Assembly (NCBI GenBank): GCA_947302945.1
Contig: CAMYWZ010000039.1
Location: forward strand, 1-8,176
DNA length: 8,176 nucleotides
DNA from: an uncultured Bacillota bacterium
Lineage (GTDB): Bacteria > Bacillota > Clostridia > Peptostreptococcales > Anaerovoracaceae
Reading direction: 5' to 3'
The notes under the pieces are model-generated. The model had not been told where the DNA came from and searched no databases. It saw only the letters and a program-made list of their open reading frames with translations. Below are positions 7,376-8,176 of the stretch, in pieces (position 1 is the stretch's first letter; the number at the start of each line of letters is the position of its first letter). The position numbers and the translations under genes are program-made.

Positions 7376-7558
7376 ATGGCACAGATCACAGTTAAAGAAG
7401 GCGAAAGCCTGGAAAACGCTCTTAAGAGATTCAAGCGTTCCTGTGCAAGAGACGGCATCATGGCCGAGCTTCGCAAGAGGGAATGCTACGAAAAGCCCAG
7501 CGTCCGCGAAAAGAAGAAGTCTGAAGCGGCCCGCAAGAAGGCAAACAAGAGATATTGA
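7376..7558 (+). CDS. rpsU: 30S ribosomal protein S21 (bS21)
   Basis: The product is 60 residues, the usual length for S21 in Clostridia. Its features are diagnostic: an N-terminal [19 protein letters not shown], a central basic helix ([14 protein letters not shown], 15-28), the conserved [12 protein letters not shown] (31-42) and a Lys/Arg-rich tail ([15 protein letters not shown], 46-60). S21 binds the small subunit near the anti-Shine-Dalgarno end of 16S rRNA and helps initiation. The gene has its own strong promoter, a near-perfect ribosome binding site and an intrinsic terminator 10 bases after the stop, so it is probably transcribed alone. Its position close to a HIT-family gene is a familiar Firmicutes neighbourhood, though here the HIT gene is inverted relative to rpsU and separated by a regulator gene. 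Confidence 0.97.
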   Translation: MAQITVKEGESLENALKRFKRSCARDGIMAELRKRECYEKPSVREKKKSEAARKKANKRY

Positions 7559-7567
7559 TTTTCCGAA

Positions 7568-7596
7568 AACGCCCCGCATGATGCGGGGTGTTTTTT
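7568..7596 (+). terminator. intrinsic terminator after rpsU
   Basis: An 11-bp stem pairs 7568-7578 (AACGCCCCGCA) with 7582-7592 (TGCGGGGTGTT), with one G-T wobble and a 3-base TGA loop. It ends in an uninterrupted T run to 7596. It starts 10 bases after the rpsU stop and separates rpsU from the downstream regulator gene. Confidence 0.93.
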
Positions 7597-7624
7597 ATGC
7601 TGTTTAATTACCATTTTATGCATA

Positions 7625-7630
7625 TATAAT
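7625..7630 (+). promoter_or_regulatory. candidate -10 box for the XRE regulator gene
   Basis: TATAAT at 7625-7630 lies in a very AT-rich stretch upstream of the regulator. No good -35 is visible; TGTTTA at 7601-7606, 18 bases upstream, is the closest. A second option is TATAAA at 7664-7669, also without a clear -35. Either one overlaps a copy of the 11-bp direct repeat. Confidence 0.35.
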
Positions 7631-7667
7631 ACTTATAGTGTATATCTATTTAAATTTAATACTTATA
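7627..7667 (+). repeat. two identical 11-bp direct repeats 30 bp apart, possible operator
   Basis: TAATACTTATA occurs at 7627-7637 and again at 7657-7667, an exact 30-base period (about three DNA turns, so the same helix face). The palindrome ATTTAAAT (7648-7655) lies between them. The repeats overlap both candidate -10 boxes and precede an HTH regulator gene, which fits autoregulation. That role is inference, since AT-rich DNA raises the chance of coincidental repeats. Confidence 0.45.
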
Positions 7668-7719
7668 AAATGTTTATATGAGGTGCCCCTGCTTTTAAAC
7701 TACTGGTGGAAGATGTTTT

Positions 7720-8073
7720 ATGCGCCCGGGGATAATGATGAGCGAAATAGTGAAACTGGTAGGGAAAAGGGTATACTATTACCGCAAGGCACGCGGTCTG
7801 ACTCAGGCAAAACTTGCCGAAAAAGCCGGCCTGCACAACACATATATAGGACAGGTGGAACGCGGGGAAAAGAACGCCACGCTGGATACGATCTGGAGGA
7901 TATCCAGGGCTTTGAAGGTGCCTGTAACGAGCCTGTTCGAGCTGATCGAGGAAGAATACGCAAAACCGGAAAGCATTCCCGTGAAATGCTACAGCCTGCT
8001 GTCCGAAGCCGACCCGGAAGACCAGCCGAAGCTTCTTAGGGTAATGGAGGATGCGATCAGTTTCTGCGAATGA
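7720..8073 (+). CDS. XRE-family helix-turn-helix transcriptional regulator
   Basis: The product is 117 residues. A SinR/Cro-C1-type HTH occupies about 12-71, with VGKRVYYYRKARGLTQAKLA (14-33) leading into the turn. The recognition helix is around LHNTYIGQVERGEKNATLD (38-56), and ISRALKVPVTSLFEL (60-74) follows. A short acidic C-terminal helix region, LLSEADPEDQPKLLRVMEDAI (93-113), may mediate dimerisation or ligand contact. The ATG at 7720 is preceded by GGTGGAAG, 7 bases upstream. Alternative ATGs at 7735 and 7738 have only a weak GGGG ahead and would remove five or six residues outside the HTH. The gene follows the rpsU terminator and an AT-rich leader with direct repeats that could be its own operator. 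It converges on the HIT-family gene with a 3-base gap and no intrinsic terminator between them. The target genes are unknown. Confidence 0.9.
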   Translation: MRPGIMMSEIVKLVGKRVYYYRKARGLTQAKLAEKAGLHNTYIGQVERGEKNATLDTIWRISRALKVPVTSLFELIEEEYAKPESIPVKCYSLLSEADPEDQPKLLRVMEDAISFCE

Positions 8074-8076
8074 GTA

Positions 8077-8176
8077 TCAGCCCGGGGGCCACTTCATGGA
8101 GCGCTTGCCAAGAAGGTGCATGTGGAGGTGCTTTACGGTCTGGCCGCCGTCCTCGCCGGTGTTCACGACCAGCCTG
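8077..8176 (-). CDS. HIT-family nucleotide hydrolase (HinT-like), C-terminal part, cut by window edge
   Basis: The last 32 codons are inside the window and read [20 protein letters not shown] and then [12 protein letters not shown] before a TGA at 8079-8077. The histidine triad HxHxH (HLHMHLL) with the preceding NxGxxxGQTVxHLH and the terminal WPPG are diagnostic of the HinT branch of the HIT superfamily. HinT proteins are small cytosolic homodimers that hydrolyse purine nucleoside phosphoramidates and related adenylates. All catalytic-site residues that fall in this part are present. The gene runs on the minus strand and meets the XRE regulator tail to tail. In many Firmicutes a HIT gene sits just upstream of rpsU in the same direction, so the convergent arrangement with a regulator in between is a local rearrangement. 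The start and N-terminal half are outside the window. Confidence 0.93.
   Translation of the reverse strand, partial: RLVVNTGEDGGQTVKHLHMHLLGKRSMKWPPG

Noticed and set aside
7679..7699. Tiny leader peptide MRCPCF before the XRE gene
   Set aside because: There is no ribosome site ahead of it, and no attenuator-like hairpins follow.

Overview
The window looks like chromosomal DNA from a moderately GC-rich member of the Bacillota, most likely Clostridia. The reasons are purine-rich Shine-Dalgarno sites of the GGAGG type, an S21 ribosomal protein with a Clostridia-like sequence, a rpsU/HIT-protein neighbourhood known from Firmicutes, and a MoxR - DUF58 - transglutaminase operon. I cannot name a genus from sequence alone.

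Layout: almost everything from 1 to 7165 is on the minus strand and reads right to left. First comes a MoxR AAA+ ATPase (7165-6218), then a short DUF58 protein (6221-5361), then a large membrane-anchored transglutaminase-like protein (5364-2537). Both junctions are 4-base ATGA overlaps, so the three are one translationally coupled operon. The transglutaminase gene has a single-base frameshift near 5180. Once joined, it encodes about 942 residues with two tandem transglutaminase cores, and the first core has lost its catalytic residues. A new promoter at about 2521-2493, with a perfect palindrome over its -10 box, starts a second minus-strand unit. This unit holds an iron-sulfur-flavoprotein-like oxidoreductase (2446-1823), a four-TM protein resembling the membrane module of SLATT/TRPM-SLOG proteins (1814-870), and the first 306 codons of a secreted Ig-like repeat protein (918 to the window edge).

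The right end is housekeeping and regulation. rpsU (7376-7558, plus) has a textbook sigma-70 promoter, a strong ribosome binding site and an intrinsic terminator. After it comes a small XRE/HTH regulator gene (7720-8073, plus), preceded by two identical 11-bp direct repeats exactly 30 bp apart. It converges, with a 3-bp gap, on the 3' end of a HIT-family (HinT-like) gene on the minus strand.

How the genes may work together: the MoxR/DUF58/transglutaminase trio is a recurring bacterial gene set in which the ATPase and DUF58 protein are thought to support a membrane-bound papain-fold protein. The flavoprotein/4-TM/Ig-like unit is less familiar, and its joint function is unknown. The least ordinary points are the degenerate first transglutaminase core, the 4-TM SLATT-like protein without a visible sensor partner, and the two unexplained regulatory repeats.
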